Below, piece by piece: positions 26,825-36,863 of a stretch of DNA of 64,000 bases (position 1 is its first letter; each line of letters starts with the position of its first letter). This DNA comes from Leclercia sp. 29361. Its GTDB lineage: Bacteria > Pseudomonadota > Gammaproteobacteria > Enterobacterales > Enterobacteriaceae. Location: positions 372,001 through 436,000 of the forward strand of contig NZ_CP049786.1 of assembly GCF_011290365.1 (NCBI RefSeq), written 5' to 3'. Below the pieces are notes generated by a model, which was not told the DNA's origin, made no database searches, and saw nothing but the letters and a program-made list of their open reading frames with translations. The translations under genes were made by a program, and so were the position numbers.

Positions 26825-27744
26825 ATTGTCTCATGAAGTGCCTGCCACAACCGTTCGACATGATTGACCCACGGCGAGTAAACCGGCTGGTAAATGACCC
26901 TGAACTTTGGGTTTGCTTTCAGCCAGCGCAACGTTTCACGGCTTTTGTGGATGATGTAGTTATCGACAATGAGCGTAATCGTTTTTGCCCGCCGGTATGT
27001 CGCTTTAAGATGCTTTAACAGACTGATAAATAAGGCTGAGCTTTTGCTGTTACCGCCCACGTAGCTGACTTTTCCCGTACCGCTGTGCAGCGCACCGGCA
27101 AGATAGTACTTTTCATTCTGGCCCGGTGTGACAACGCGTTTTTGCTGCCCGCGTAACTGCCAGTCAGCTCCGATTTTCGGGTTGAGATGAATATCCACTT
27201 CATCTTCGTAAAACACTGGGTTTTCCGCACTGCATTTCGCCAGTGCCTCATGGAGAGCGACCATTTTTTCTTCTTTGTGTGGGTCACGGATACGCAGTGT
27301 CGGCGCAGCTCTCCGCCATACCAGCCCGGCAGATGGCAACCAACGACGCACCGTTCCGGCATGTAGCCGGCATCCGGTTATCTCGTTGATTTTTATTGCC
27401 AGTAACTCCGTACTCCAGCGTGAACATTGATAACCAAAATCACCGGGAGAGTGTTTTATCAGTTCACGTAACAATGTGCAGATATGCTCAAAGGGCCAGC
27501 GGCGGGAACGCCCGACGGGTAATGATTTCAGACCTTCAGTACCCGATTGGGTAAACCAGTTAATCCATCGCCCTACAGATGAACGGGCGCAGCAGAGTGT
27601 TCTGGCGACATCACTGACACGGTCTCCCCGGTGCAACATCAGCATGGCGGTCAGTCTGCGGGCATAATTTTTAACGCACGTTTTATGGATGGTTTTCTGC
27701 ATCAGGTGTCGTTCGCTGCGGGGAATGGGTGCTATGATCGGCAT
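26825..27744 (-). pseudogene. IS630-family transposase, 3' end cut off by the IS3-like element
   Basis: N-terminal helix-turn-helix domain (RVSDVARTLCCARSSVGRW), then the Tc1/mariner-like DDE domain: Asp/Glu in FYEDEVDIHLNPKIG, Asp in LIVDNYIIHKS, Glu in NHVERLWQALHETI. The last family-like residues are LHETI; the following [11 protein letters not shown] comes from the end of the IS3-family element. About 35 C-terminal residues are missing. Confidence 0.88.
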
Positions 27745-28024
27745 TGCTCAGTCCGGTTGGTGATTTTTTTGATTTGGCGATTGATCAGATCGCACAATCC
27801 GGGCTGAGTTCCCTCAAAGTGATCTACTATTCGGCGCAGCTATTTAGATTATCCGTGGCTAATCAATAATCTTGCAAAGCAAGGTTTTTCCTTCGGGAGG
27901 TGGCCTGCTCACTTCGCTTTATCTGGTAGTAGCGAACCATAATGTATTTATTGCATACAAGGGAAGGGGGCCGGTTTCATTGTTAAAAGTTTATTATTAA
28001 GGTTTTAATAAATTAATGATGAAA
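27745..28024. other. Non-coding region
   Basis: No gene seen between the IS630 relic start and the terminator of the zinc-sensor operon. Probably includes the outer end of the IS630-family element. Confidence 0.4.
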
Positions 28025-28060
28025 CAACTCACCAAAGTAATGAAAAACTAAGGTGAGTTG
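28025..28060 (-). terminator. Hairpin after the SmtB-like gene
   Basis: 9-bp stem CAACTCACC / GGTGAGTTG with an AT-rich loop. On the minus strand it is followed by TTTCATC, a weak T-run. Confidence 0.5.
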
Positions 28061-28097
28061 GAATTACAGAAGCTCTACTTATCAAAATTTATTCGGG

Positions 28098-28460
28098 TTA
28101 TTCTTCAGCTATGTGAAATACCATGTCCTGAAGAACATGACTTACATGGTGATCCATTATGCTATAAAATATGTACTTACCCTTTCTCTCTCCGCGAACA
28201 AGCCTTGCACTTCGTAACAACCTCAGATGATGACTGACCAGAGATTGTGATAACTGGAGCGACTCAGCAATGTCGCCTACAGAGACCGAACCACGCATAC
28301 AGTAAAGCAGGATTCGTAGTCTTGACTGGTCCCCCAGTAGATGGAAAATCTCGGAAAGTTGCCCAATGTCGTTTTGCGAGAGCATTGATAGATCTGGCTC
28401 CGCGACATGATCTGTCGCGGAACAGTCTTGTATGTTGCCGCAATCTGATGTGCTGGACAT
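28098..28460 (-). CDS. ArsR/SmtB-family zinc-type metal sensor
   Basis: A 120-residue winged-helix repressor. The recognition helix region is SQSLVSHHLRLLRSARLV. The alpha-5 metal site is Asp103-x-His105 and His116-x2-Glu119, which has the same residues and spacing as SmtB (Asp104, His106, His117, Glu120) and so points to zinc, with cobalt or cadmium possible. There is also an N-terminal Cys pair (C7, C13) and an alpha-3 Cys (C54), as in the second SmtB-type site. It lies 45 bp after the CDF exporter on the same strand, so sensor and exporter form one operon. A very SmtB-like operator precedes the exporter. Confidence 0.9.
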   Translation of the reverse strand: MSSTSDCGNIQDCSATDHVAEPDLSMLSQNDIGQLSEIFHLLGDQSRLRILLYCMRGSVSVGDIAESLQLSQSLVSHHLRLLRSARLVRGERKGKYIFYSIMDHHVSHVLQDMVFHIAEE

Positions 28461-28505
28461 TATGATTCTCCCTCCTAAATTGATAGTGCATCACCAGAGG
28501 CCTGA

Positions 28506-29522
<1,017 letters not shown>

Positions 29523-29562
29523 AGGGCCTCAAGCGGTTGGTTATACATGATGCCTTCAATAT

Positions 29563-29588
29563 AACATATGAATATGTGTTCATGTAAA
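29563..29588 (-). promoter_or_regulatory. SmtB-type operator before the CDF-sensor operon
   Basis: On the minus strand: TTTACATGAACA, two bases, then TATTCATATGTT. This 12-2-12 arrangement closely matches the cyanobacterial smt operator half-sites as I recall them (ACATGAACA and TATTCAGATATT). It lies 40-65 bp upstream of the CDF start and is the likely binding site of the ArsR/SmtB-type protein encoded in the same operon. Confidence 0.75.
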
Positions 29589-29640
29589 GGGTTTTTATAT
29601 CCATTCCTTCCACGGCATCGGCATGTTCAAAATAATGCGC

Positions 29641-29671
29641 TTGACCTTCCCACGATGGTAAGCCTTAAGGT
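29641..29671 (+). promoter_or_regulatory. CueR-type promoter of the copper ATPase
   Basis: TTGACC (29641-29646), 19-bp spacer, TAAGGT (29666-29671). The spacer starts TTCCCACGATGG like the E. coli copA promoter. The CueR-like gene at the end of the operon is the likely activator. Confidence 0.8.
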
Positions 29672-29707
29672 TGTTCTTTATCTGACCATAACGATGAGAA
29701 ATACATC

Positions 29708-32203
29708 ATGAGCATTCAAAAAAAACAGCATTCTAATGATGGTGAAACTCAAGTCAGCTTGCCCATTGAGGGAATGACTTGTGCAAGCTGCGTTGGACGA
29801 GTTGAAGCCGCTCTGGCTAAGGTTGAAGGCGTACAAAGCGTAAGCGTTAACCTTGCAACAGAGCGTGCAGATATCCGCCTAAATGCATTAGTTAATCGTA
29901 TGGCGTTGGTTGAAGCAGTTGAAAAGGTTGGTTATGAGGTTCCTCAAGCTTCTGTAGAGTTATCAGTTCAGGGCATGACATGTGCATCATGCGTAGGGCG
30001 TGTCGAAAAGTCGCTCCGAGCGGTTAAAGGCGTAAAAGAAGCCACTGTTAATTTAGCTACTGAAAGAGCCACTGTACGTGGAACCGCTGGAGCTGATGAC
30101 CTCATAACTGCTATCGAAAAAATCGGTTATGAAGCCAGCCTGGTTGATAACCAAAGCCAGAATAATGATAGTGCCGCAGAAAAAAAAGATGCTGAAAAGG
30201 TTGCGTTGAAGAAAGATTTAGTTCTGGCGACCGTACTTGCGTTACCAGTATTTATTCTGGAAATGGGGTCGCATGTGATACCGGGAATGCATCAATGGAT
30301 AATGGATACCATTGGGCTCCAGGAAAGCTGGTATCTCCAGTTTGTATTAACATTGCTGGTGTTGGCTATTCCGGGGCGGCGCTTTTACCTGAAAGGTATT
30401 CCCGCGTTATTAAGACTTGGCCCAGACATGAACTCTCTCGTCTCCGTCGGGACTCTCGCTGCGTTCGGTTATTCAATGGTTGCGACCTTTGCTCCAGGTC
30501 TTTTGCCTCAAGGTACCGTCAATGTGTATTACGAAGCTGCTGCGGTAATCGTCGCTCTTATTCTTTTAGGACGATTTATGGAGGCGCGGGCTAAAGGTCG
30601 AACGTCTGAGGCTATCAAGCGTTTGGTTGGATTGCAGGCCAAAGAGGCGCATGTGCTGCGTAACGGCATTGTCATCGATATTCCCATTAGTGATGTAGCC
30701 CTTGATGACATTATCGAAGTTCGACCAGGTGAGCGGATACCTGTTGATGGTGAGGTGAGTGAAGGAACAAGTTTTGTCGATGAATCGATGATAACGGGGG
30801 AGCCTATCCCCGTAGAGAAAGTTCCCGGAAGCTTAATGGTTGGCGGGACTGTTAACCAGAAAGGAGCATTGAGGTTGCGTGCAACAGCCGTTGGTGGCCA
30901 GACGATGTTGTCACAAATAATCAGAATGGTAGAGCAAGCCCAGGGCTCTAAACTACCTATACAAGCCGTGGTCGATAAGGTGACATTATGGTTTGTTCCT
31001 GTGGTGATGCTGGCAGCGTTGTTAACTTTCCTTGCCTGGTTAACATTTGGGCCATCACCGGCCCTGTCTTTCGCACTGGTTAATGCCGTGGCTGTATTGA
31101 TCATTGCCTGCCCATGTGCAATGGGATTGGCTACCCCAACCTCTATCATGGTAGGTACTGGGCGTGGTGCAGAAATGGGGATCTTGTTCCGTAAGGGAGA
31201 AGCTCTGCAGTTGCTTAAAGATGCCAGGGTTGTCGCTGTAGACAAAACAGGTACTTTGACTGAAGGGCGCCCAGTAATGACAGACCTGGAGTTGGCCGAA
31301 GGGTTTGAGCTTGACTTAGTATTAGCAAAAGTTGCCGCTGTTGAATCACGTTCGGAACATCCTATTGCCCGCGCTATCGTTGAAGCTGCTCTAGGAAAAG
31401 AGATATCGCTGCCAGCGTTGACTGAGTTTGATTCAATTACTGGGATGGGCGTCAGGGCTACCGTAGACGGAGAGCGCGTAGAGGTCGGGGCCGATCGATT
31501 TATGCGTGAGTTAGGCTTGGATATCGAGTATTTTTCAAAGACTGCGATACGCCTTGGAAACGAAGGAAAATCGCCACTCTATGTTGCTATTGATGGACGT
31601 CTGGCTGCCATTATCGCAGTCGCTGACCCTATTAAATCAAGTACGCCGATTGCCATAAATGCATTGCACCAACTGGGGCTCAAAGTCGCAATGATTACCG
31701 GTGACAATGCCAATACAGCAAATGCGATTGCGAGACAGCTTGGTATTGATGAAGTGGTTGCCGAAGTGTTGCCAGAAGGGAAAATTGAAGCAGTTCGTCG
31801 GTTGAAGGAGTCTTACGGTAAGGTCGCTTATGTTGGTGATGGCATTAATGATGCCCCAGCTTTAGCCGTGGCAGATATTGGGCTTGCAATTGGTACAGGT
31901 ACCGATATAGCGGTGGAATCTGCTGATGTTGTCTTAATGTCCGGCAACCTACAGGGTGTGCCTAATGCTATTGGATTGTCTAAGGCAACCATAGGTAACA
32001 TCAGGCAAAATCTTTTTTGGGCGTTTGGTTATAATGCCGCATTGATCCCTGTAGCAGCAGGCCTGCTGTACCCTGCCTATGGATTGCTGCTTTCACCAAT
32101 CTTTGCTGCAGGCGCGATGGCGCTATCCAGTGTATTTGTCCTGGGCAACGCACTTCGTTTGCGTCGGTTCCAGCCTCCGCTGGCAGAAGACTCTGAGCAC
32201 TAA
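29708..32203 (+). CDS. copA: Cu(I) (or Ag) P1B-type exporting ATPase, CopA-like
   Basis: ATP-driven inner-membrane export of Cu(I). It has two N-terminal metal-binding domains with MTCASC (Cys25/28 and Cys92/95), eight membrane helices, the copper-class CPC motif ([15 protein letters not shown]), the phosphorylation site DKTGTLTEG, the HP motif (SEHPIARAI) and [10 protein letters not shown]. At 831 residues it is full length. The CueR-like regulator follows 13 bp after the stop and the promoter is of the CueR type, so this is a self-regulated copper unit. It differs from core CopA in its linker regions, consistent with an extra, acquired copy. Confidence 0.94.
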   Translation: MSIQKKQHSNDGETQVSLPIEGMTCASCVGRVEAALAKVEGVQSVSVNLATERADIRLNALVNRMALVEAVEKVGYEVPQASVELSVQGMTCASCVGRVEKSLRAVKGVKEATVNLATERATVRGTAGADDLITAIEKIGYEASLVDNQSQNNDSAAEKKDAEKVALKKDLVLATVLALPVFILEMGSHVIPGMHQWIMDTIGLQESWYLQFVLTLLVLAIPGRRFYLKGIPALLRLGPDMNSLVSVGTLAAFGYSMVATFAPGLLPQGTVNVYYEAAAVIVALILLGRFMEARAKGRTSEAIKRLVGLQAKEAHVLRNGIVIDIPISDVALDDIIEVRPGERIPVDGEVSEGTSFVDESMITGEPIPVEKVPGSLMVGGTVNQKGALRLRATAVGGQTMLSQIIRMVEQAQGSKLPIQAVVDKVTLWFVPVVMLAALLTFLAWLTFGPSPALSFALVNAVAVLIIACPCAMGLATPTSIMVGTGRGAEMGILFRKGEALQLLKDARVVAVDKTGTLTEGRPVMTDLELAEGFELDLVLAKVAAVESRSEHPIARAIVEAALGKEISLPALTEFDSITGMGVRATVDGERVEVGADRFMRELGLDIEYFSKTAIRLGNEGKSPLYVAIDGRLAAIIAVADPIKSSTPIAINALHQLGLKVAMITGDNANTANAIARQLGIDEVVAEVLPEGKIEAVRRLKESYGKVAYVGDGINDAPALAVADIGLAIGTGTDIAVESADVVLMSGNLQGVPNAIGLSKATIGNIRQNLFWAFGYNAALIPVAAGLLYPAYGLLLSPIFAAGAMALSSVFVLGNALRLRRFQPPLAEDSEH

Positions 32204-32216
32204 GAAAAGGGGAGCT

Positions 32217-32681
32217 ATGAACATTGGTAAAGCATCGAACGAATCAGGAATCTCCGCAAAGATGATTCGCTATTACGAGCAAATTGGTCTGATTCCTGCT
32301 ACTGGCCGTACCGAAGCGGGCTACCGTGATTATGCACCCAATGATGTCCATCGTCTGATTTTTATCCGCAGTGCGCGCGATCTTGGTTTTTCTCTTGAAG
32401 AGATAGCCGATTTGCTCAAGTTATGGAATGACAAATCTCGCCAGAGCGCCGATGTTAAACGTCTGGCACAAGAGCATATGGATGATTTAGAGCGACGTAT
32501 GGAAAATATGCGACGAATGGCAGATACACTCAGAGCTCTGATCAAAAGCTGTGCTGGGGATGAGCGAGTTGAATGCCCAATACTCCAGACATTAATGACC
32601 GCTGACGCTAAAAGCCATCCCGGTAAGAGAGAAGGGGCAGTGCAACGTCGTTCTCGTGGTAACGAAATGGAAAAAGCCTGA
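32217..32681 (+). CDS. CueR-like MerR-family copper sensor (copy 1)
   Basis: A 154-residue regulator that activates copper genes by untwisting promoters with 19-bp spacers. Helix-turn-helix NIGKASNESGISAKMIRYYE; Cu(I)-binding loop with Cys112 and Cys120 (SCAGDERVECPI), the same positions as in E. coli CueR. A basic tail (RREGAVQRRSRG-like) extends beyond the usual length. ATG 32217 has AGGGGA upstream; longer in-frame starts lie inside copA and are not used. It forms an operon with the ATPase gene. Confidence 0.92.
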   Translation: MNIGKASNESGISAKMIRYYEQIGLIPATGRTEAGYRDYAPNDVHRLIFIRSARDLGFSLEEIADLLKLWNDKSRQSADVKRLAQEHMDDLERRMENMRRMADTLRALIKSCAGDERVECPILQTLMTADAKSHPGKREGAVQRRSRGNEMEKA

Positions 32682-32700
32682 CCCCTTATTTTAAGGGCAA

Positions 32701-32742
32701 GATGGCGTAACACAAAGCTGTATGGGCTTGTGTTACGCCATC
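32701..32742 (+). terminator. Long hairpin after the CueR-like gene
   Basis: 15-bp perfect stem GATGGCGTAACACAA / TTGTGTTACGCCATC with a 12-nt loop, 20 bp after the stop. No T-run follows on the plus strand. It lies between convergent genes. Confidence 0.6.
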
Positions 32743-32770
32743 AGTCTAATCAACTTATAAGCGCACACCA

Positions 32771-33223
32771 CTAATGCCCCCCCCCCAAGTGGTCAGTTGG
32801 TACGGTTAAAGGAAGATCACCATTCTCTTCATCAGCAGTCAATTTCTGTACTATCCCGCATTCGTCCACGCTCCGGTCTGAGCTGCAATAGTTATTAAGT
32901 TCTTTGAGTTGTATTTCCAGGGCTATTAATTCTTTAATACGATGCTGAACATGAGTGAGATGGGCACTGATTATTGCATCAATGGGGCCACAGTCTTTAC
33001 CGTGATTATTCATTGCCAGTAGCAATGCACGTATTTCCTCATGGGTCATATCAAGAGAGCGGCAGCGTCGGATAAATAATAACTTTTCCAGATGAGTATT
33101 GTTGTAACGGCGATAGTTATTTTCAATATCTCTTAATGGAGCCTGAAGTAATCCTTCTTTCTCATAGTACCGAATAGTTTCCACCGGACAACCCGCCTTA
33201 CGGGCCAATTCACCAATTTTCAT
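32771..33223 (-). CDS. PbrR/CadR/ZntR-like MerR-family metal sensor
   Basis: A 150-residue activator divergent from the Zn/Cd/Pb ATPase gene. Helix-turn-helix KIGELARKAGCPVETIRYYE; candidate metal Cys at 78, 113 and 122, the Cys pattern of the Pb/Cd/Zn branch rather than the copper branch. A short His-containing tail (DHLGGGH) ends the protein; its three Gly codons come from a run of ten G, a slippage-prone tract. It is the best candidate regulator for the family of MerR-type promoters found at 21.6, 25.0, 36.7, 45.2, 46.2 and 46.8 kb. Confidence 0.9.
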   Translation of the reverse strand: MKIGELARKAGCPVETIRYYEKEGLLQAPLRDIENNYRRYNNTHLEKLLFIRRCRSLDMTHEEIRALLLAMNNHGKDCGPIDAIISAHLTHVQHRIKELIALEIQLKELNNYCSSDRSVDECGIVQKLTADEENGDLPLTVPTDHLGGGH

Positions 33224-33241
33224 GCATCCCCCCTTATGCGC

Positions 33242-33273
33242 TTGACCCTGTAGTTAGATTAGGGTCTTTAATC
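33242..33273 (+). promoter_or_regulatory. PbrR/CadR-type promoter of the Zn/Cd/Pb ATPase
   Basis: TTGACC (33242-33247), 20-bp spacer containing the dyad ACCCTGTAG..TTAGGGT, TTAATC (33268-33273). It lies in the divergent gap between regulator and ATPase genes. Confidence 0.85.
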
Positions 33274-33298
33274 GTCAGTATAGTTAACAGATGAGGCA

Positions 33299-35800
33299 AT
33301 GAAAATGAGTGGTGGTGTAAAAAATAGCAAAAACCCTGCAGGAGACGAAGCGGCTAGTTGCTGTGAAACGTTCAATTTAGGGACAGGACTCCGGGTTAAG
33401 AATACTGGTGAATCACATAAAGCAAATGATCATGCACATGATCAGCAGGCTCATAATCACAAGAAATGCAGTGATGATCATTCCCATGAAGGTCATAACC
33501 ATGAAGGTCATAACCATGAAGGCCATAATCATGATGCCCATAGCCATGGCGGCGAAGGGCATTCGCATGATGAGCATAATCATAAGGGATGTAACCATGC
33601 TCATACCGCGCAAGAGCATTCTCATGAAGGCCACGATCACGGCCATGGGGGGGATTGTTGCTCCGCTGCTCCAGAACAATTGAGTAGCCTGGGGGGCTCG
33701 CAGGTTGTGGCTGGTGGATTACGGACAGAAATTCGCATTATGCAGATGGATTGTCCTGTTGAAGAAAATCTTATCAAAAAGAAACTGGGTGGAATGAGCG
33801 CTGTTAAAGAGCTTGATTTCAACCTGATGCAGCGTGTTTTGACTGTAACCCATACACCGGATTCGCTTGAAGCTATCATGGCTGCAATTCGCTCGTTGGG
33901 ATTCGCGCCAGAAGTCTCTGATAATACTAGCGGCAAGAAAAATACCCAGGAGAAAAAAAAGCCCTGGTGGCCATTAGCTCTTGCTGGCGTAGCTGCTCTT
34001 GCAGCCGAAGTGATGCACTGGGCTGATATGCCTGACTGGCTCGAAGCCGGGTTGGCTTTGATAGCAGTGCTTTCTTGCGGTCTGACAACCTACAAAAAAG
34101 GTTGGATTTCGATTCGCAATGGCAACTTGAATATCAATGCACTAATGAGTATTGCCGTTACTGGGGCTTTGGTCCTTGGGCAGTGGCCAGAAGCGGCGAT
34201 GGTTATGGTGTTATTCACCATTGCCGAGCTGATAGAAGCCAAATCACTTGATAGAGCCAGAAATGCAATAGGTTCCCTGATGAACCTGACTCCTGAAACT
34301 GCAATGGTCCAACAAGCTGATGGAACATGGCAGGAAGTTGACGCCAGTAGCGTACAACTGGGCAGTATTGTCAGGGTAAAACCAGGTGAACGAATTGGTC
34401 TCGACGGAGAAATCGTCAAAGGCCAAACCACCATTAACCAGGCTCCAATTACAGGTGAAAGTATGCCTGTCGATAAAATTGCGGGCGATGCTGTATTTGC
34501 TGGAACAATAAATCAGTCAGGCTCTTTTGAATATAAAGTCACTGCAGCTGCAAATAATACAACCCTTGCTCGCATCATTCATGCCGTTGAGCAGGCGCAA
34601 GGCGCCAAAGCAGCTACACAACGTTTTGTTGACCGCTTTTCCCAGATTTATACCCCAGTCGTTATGGGTATTGCTGTTGCGGTTGCTGTATTGCCACCAT
34701 TGTTTGGGGCAGGAACATGGCAGGAATGGATCTATAAAGCTTTAGTTATGCTTGTCATTGCGTGTCCATGTGCCCTGGTTATTTCTACGCCAGTAACGAT
34801 TGTTAGTGGACTTACTGCAGCTGCTCGCAAAGGGATTCTCATTAAAGGCGGTGTTTATCTTGAGCAGGGACGTAAGCTAAAAGCCCTTGCGCTGGATAAA
34901 ACAGGAACTATTACCCATGGGAAACCAGTACAAACCGACGTAATGGTGTTCAATGGGTGGAGCGAGCGTGAAGTTCGTACTACTGCAGCTAGTCTCGCTA
35001 GTTACTCTGATCACCCTGTTTCACTGGCAATTGTGAATGCTTCTGCTGATTTGAAAAAGCAGGATGTTGACAGCTTTGAAGCGATTGTTGGGCGAGGTGT
35101 GCATGGCGCGATTACAGGTAAGGATTTTTACCTTGGTAACCTGCGTTTGACTGAAGAACACTTTAATTGTCCATCAGAGATTAAAGCAACAGTACAAAGG
35201 CTGGAAAGCCAAGGTAAAACAGTTATTTTACTCAATGATGGTAAGCAAGTGCTTGGGTTGTTCGCTGTTGCTGATACTGTTAAAAACAGCAGCCGTGAAG
35301 CGATTGAACAACTTCATGAACTTGGCGTTAAAACTATTATGCTGACTGGTGATAACCCACATACAGCTAAAGCAATCGCATCTCAGGTTGGAATCGATGA
35401 GGCTCGAGGGAATCAATTGCCAGAAGATAAACATCGTGCAGTTGAAGAGCATTCACGGATTGGAATCACTGGGATGGTTGGTGATGGTATCAATGATGCA
35501 CCGGCTCTGGCTGCAGCAGATATCGGTTTTGCTATGGGCGCAATGGGTACTGATACGGCGATTGAAACTGCAGATGTAGCCTTAATGGATGATGACCTGC
35601 GTAAAATCCCAGCCTTTGTAAAATTATCCCGACAAACGTACAGCTTACTCGTGCAAAATATCAGCCTCGCTCTAGGTATTAAAGCCGTATTCCTTGTACT
35701 CACGCTCATGGGAATGGGAACTATGTGGATGGCTGTATTTGCTGATGTTGGTGCCAGTCTTCTGGTTGTGGCAAATGGCCTGAGGTTATTACGAAAATAA
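33299..35800 (+). CDS. Zn/Cd/Pb-exporting P1B-type ATPase with a His-rich N-terminus (ZntA/CadA-like)
   Basis: Inner-membrane exporter of divalent soft metals. Residues about 35-125 form a long His/Asp/Gly/Asn-rich region with 15-bp repeats (HEGHNHEGHNHEGHNH) and a final CC. A degenerate HMA-like domain with MQMDCPVEE follows. The core has the CPC motif in VIACPCALVIS, DKTGTITHG, SDHPVSLAIV and [20 protein letters not shown], all of the Zn/Cd/Pb class. ATG 33299 and 33305 are both possible; the second has better spacing from GAGG. At 833 residues it is longer than ZntA because of the His-rich segment, which may buffer or sense metal. Confidence 0.94.
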   Translation: MKMSGGVKNSKNPAGDEAASCCETFNLGTGLRVKNTGESHKANDHAHDQQAHNHKKCSDDHSHEGHNHEGHNHEGHNHDAHSHGGEGHSHDEHNHKGCNHAHTAQEHSHEGHDHGHGGDCCSAAPEQLSSLGGSQVVAGGLRTEIRIMQMDCPVEENLIKKKLGGMSAVKELDFNLMQRVLTVTHTPDSLEAIMAAIRSLGFAPEVSDNTSGKKNTQEKKKPWWPLALAGVAALAAEVMHWADMPDWLEAGLALIAVLSCGLTTYKKGWISIRNGNLNINALMSIAVTGALVLGQWPEAAMVMVLFTIAELIEAKSLDRARNAIGSLMNLTPETAMVQQADGTWQEVDASSVQLGSIVRVKPGERIGLDGEIVKGQTTINQAPITGESMPVDKIAGDAVFAGTINQSGSFEYKVTAAANNTTLARIIHAVEQAQGAKAATQRFVDRFSQIYTPVVMGIAVAVAVLPPLFGAGTWQEWIYKALVMLVIACPCALVISTPVTIVSGLTAAARKGILIKGGVYLEQGRKLKALALDKTGTITHGKPVQTDVMVFNGWSEREVRTTAASLASYSDHPVSLAIVNASADLKKQDVDSFEAIVGRGVHGAITGKDFYLGNLRLTEEHFNCPSEIKATVQRLESQGKTVILLNDGKQVLGLFAVADTVKNSSREAIEQLHELGVKTIMLTGDNPHTAKAIASQVGIDEARGNQLPEDKHRAVEEHSRIGITGMVGDGINDAPALAAADIGFAMGAMGTDTAIETADVALMDDDLRKIPAFVKLSRQTYSLLVQNISLALGIKAVFLVLTLMGMGTMWMAVFADVGASLLVVANGLRLLRK

Positions 35801-35807
35801 AGAGTTG

Positions 35808-35845
35808 GGTCTCTGAGTTCTTCATGGACGACAGACTCAGAGACC
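35808..35845 (+). terminator. Hairpin after the Zn/Cd/Pb ATPase gene
   Basis: 11-bp stem GGTCTCTGAGT / ACTCAGAGACC, 8 bp after the stop. The following T-run is weak. Confidence 0.6.
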
Positions 35846-35860
35846 GTATTCTGGTTTGAA

Positions 35861-35877
35861 CATATTCATAGAATATG
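35861..35877. promoter_or_regulatory. Perfect palindrome upstream of the SoxS-like gene
   Basis: CATATTC-ATA-GAATATG, 14 bp before the gene, overlapping its likely promoter or leader. Candidate operator; the binding factor is unknown, possibly the CsoR/RcnR-like protein encoded downstream. Confidence 0.4.
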
Positions 35878-35890
35878 GTTTGAGGGGGAG

Positions 35891-36298
35891 ATGATGGACA
35901 CCAGGAAATATTCTGAAAGTGTTGTCAAAGATATTTTGAAATGGGTTGAAAGTTCATTGAATACAACCTTGCCAGTAGAATTCATTGCTGATAAGTCTGG
36001 TTATTCACGATGGCATTTTCAACGTTTGTTTAAACAGGCGACCGGTGTTGCGCTGGGAGAATATGTTCGTGCTCGTCGATTATCATGTGCTGCGATTGAT
36101 CTGAAATTGACTTCCAGAACAGTCCTGGACATTGCACTTCAGTATGGTTTTAATTCGCAACAAACTTTCACGAGAGCTTTTAAAAACAAGTTTCATCTTC
36201 CTCCCGGTCGGTACCGCAAGCAAGGGGATTGGAATTTATCAGCGCTGTGTCCATCTTTACTTTCAGACGATGAGGAGAGATATGCCAATGTTAGTTAA
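35891..36298 (+). CDS. AraC-family regulator, SoxS/RamA-like
   Basis: A 135-residue single-domain activator with two helix-turn-helices (VEFIADKSGYSRWHFQRLFK.. and VLDIALQYGFNSQQTFTRAFK..), then PPGRYRKQ, as in SoxS, RamA, MarA and Rob. Such proteins switch on efflux and redox genes. It lacks a sensor domain, so control is at its own synthesis. An alternative ATG lies at 35894. The last 17 bases overlap the next gene, so the two are translationally coupled. Confidence 0.9.
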   Translation: MMDTRKYSESVVKDILKWVESSLNTTLPVEFIADKSGYSRWHFQRLFKQATGVALGEYVRARRLSCAAIDLKLTSRTVLDIALQYGFNSQQTFTRAFKNKFHLPPGRYRKQGDWNLSALCPSLLSDDEERYANVS

Positions 36299-36551
36299 TG
36301 ACCCCGTATTAATTTCTATGATAGAAGAGCTGGCTGATAACTATAATAAAATGCAGGATTTTTTAATCGATGATGAACCTTGTATTGATATCGTACGGTC
36401 GGTGTATGAGTTGGAGTGTACAGTTAGAGAATTCAAAAAAAGAATTATACTTCAACATATTTCCTATTGCCATTCAGATGAATGTGATGACCCTGACCTG
36501 CATGTTGCCTTAATTGACAATATAAAAAACATACTTGACTATCTTGAATGA
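36282..36551 (+). CDS. Divergent CsoR/RcnR/FrmR-family protein (putative metal or aldehyde sensor)
   Basis: An 89-residue all-helical protein. Its Cys34, His59 and Cys63 have exactly the spacing of the Cu(I) ligands of CsoR (Cys36, His61, Cys65), and the last helix (LIDNIKNILDYLE) resembles the end of FrmR (family ending VDDTIELVRAYLK). Overall length matches the family (85-95 residues). The usual basic N-terminal DNA-binding helix is replaced by an acidic one (ISMIEELADNYNK), so it may not bind DNA in the usual way. The start at 36282 has GGAGAG upstream and overlaps the SoxS-like gene by 17 bp. Confidence 0.62.
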   Translation: MPMLVNDPVLISMIEELADNYNKMQDFLIDDEPCIDIVRSVYELECTVREFKKRIILQHISYCHSDECDDPDLHVALIDNIKNILDYLE

Positions 36552-36723
36552 TTTTACATGAAGGGGATTAGGCTTTCTTAAAACCATTTGTGTTTTGGAT
36601 GAATAAATATTATTAATTCACTGATTTCCGTATGGTCTCAACCATAAAGAATATGATGGTAACTAACCCGGGTCAGTCAGTGCGACTCATGCAAGATGCT
36701 TGATGTGTATATCGTATAAAAGC

Positions 36724-36754
36724 TTGACCCTATATCAACTTCATGGTTTTTAAT
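36724..36754 (+). promoter_or_regulatory. MerR-type promoter of the lpxC paralogue
   Basis: TTGACC, 19-bp spacer CTATATCAACTTCATGGTT, TTTAAT. The -35, -10 and first half-site match the PbrR/CadR-like set, but the second half-site is CATGGTT rather than CAGGGTT. The promoter at 45213 shares this CTTCATGG variation. Confidence 0.78.
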
Positions 36755-36863
36755 GGAACCAAGTCGAGAGTAGCGAGGACGATGAACAGAGCAATAGGGG
36801 GAATCATCAATGGAGCCTTGTTGCGGACGTTCTGCCGAGTCGCTAGAGCAAATAGAGGTCTCC

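Noticed and set aside
30529..31245. 238-codon minus-strand frame opposite the copper ATPase
   Set aside because: Shadow of a gene with all P-type ATPase motifs.
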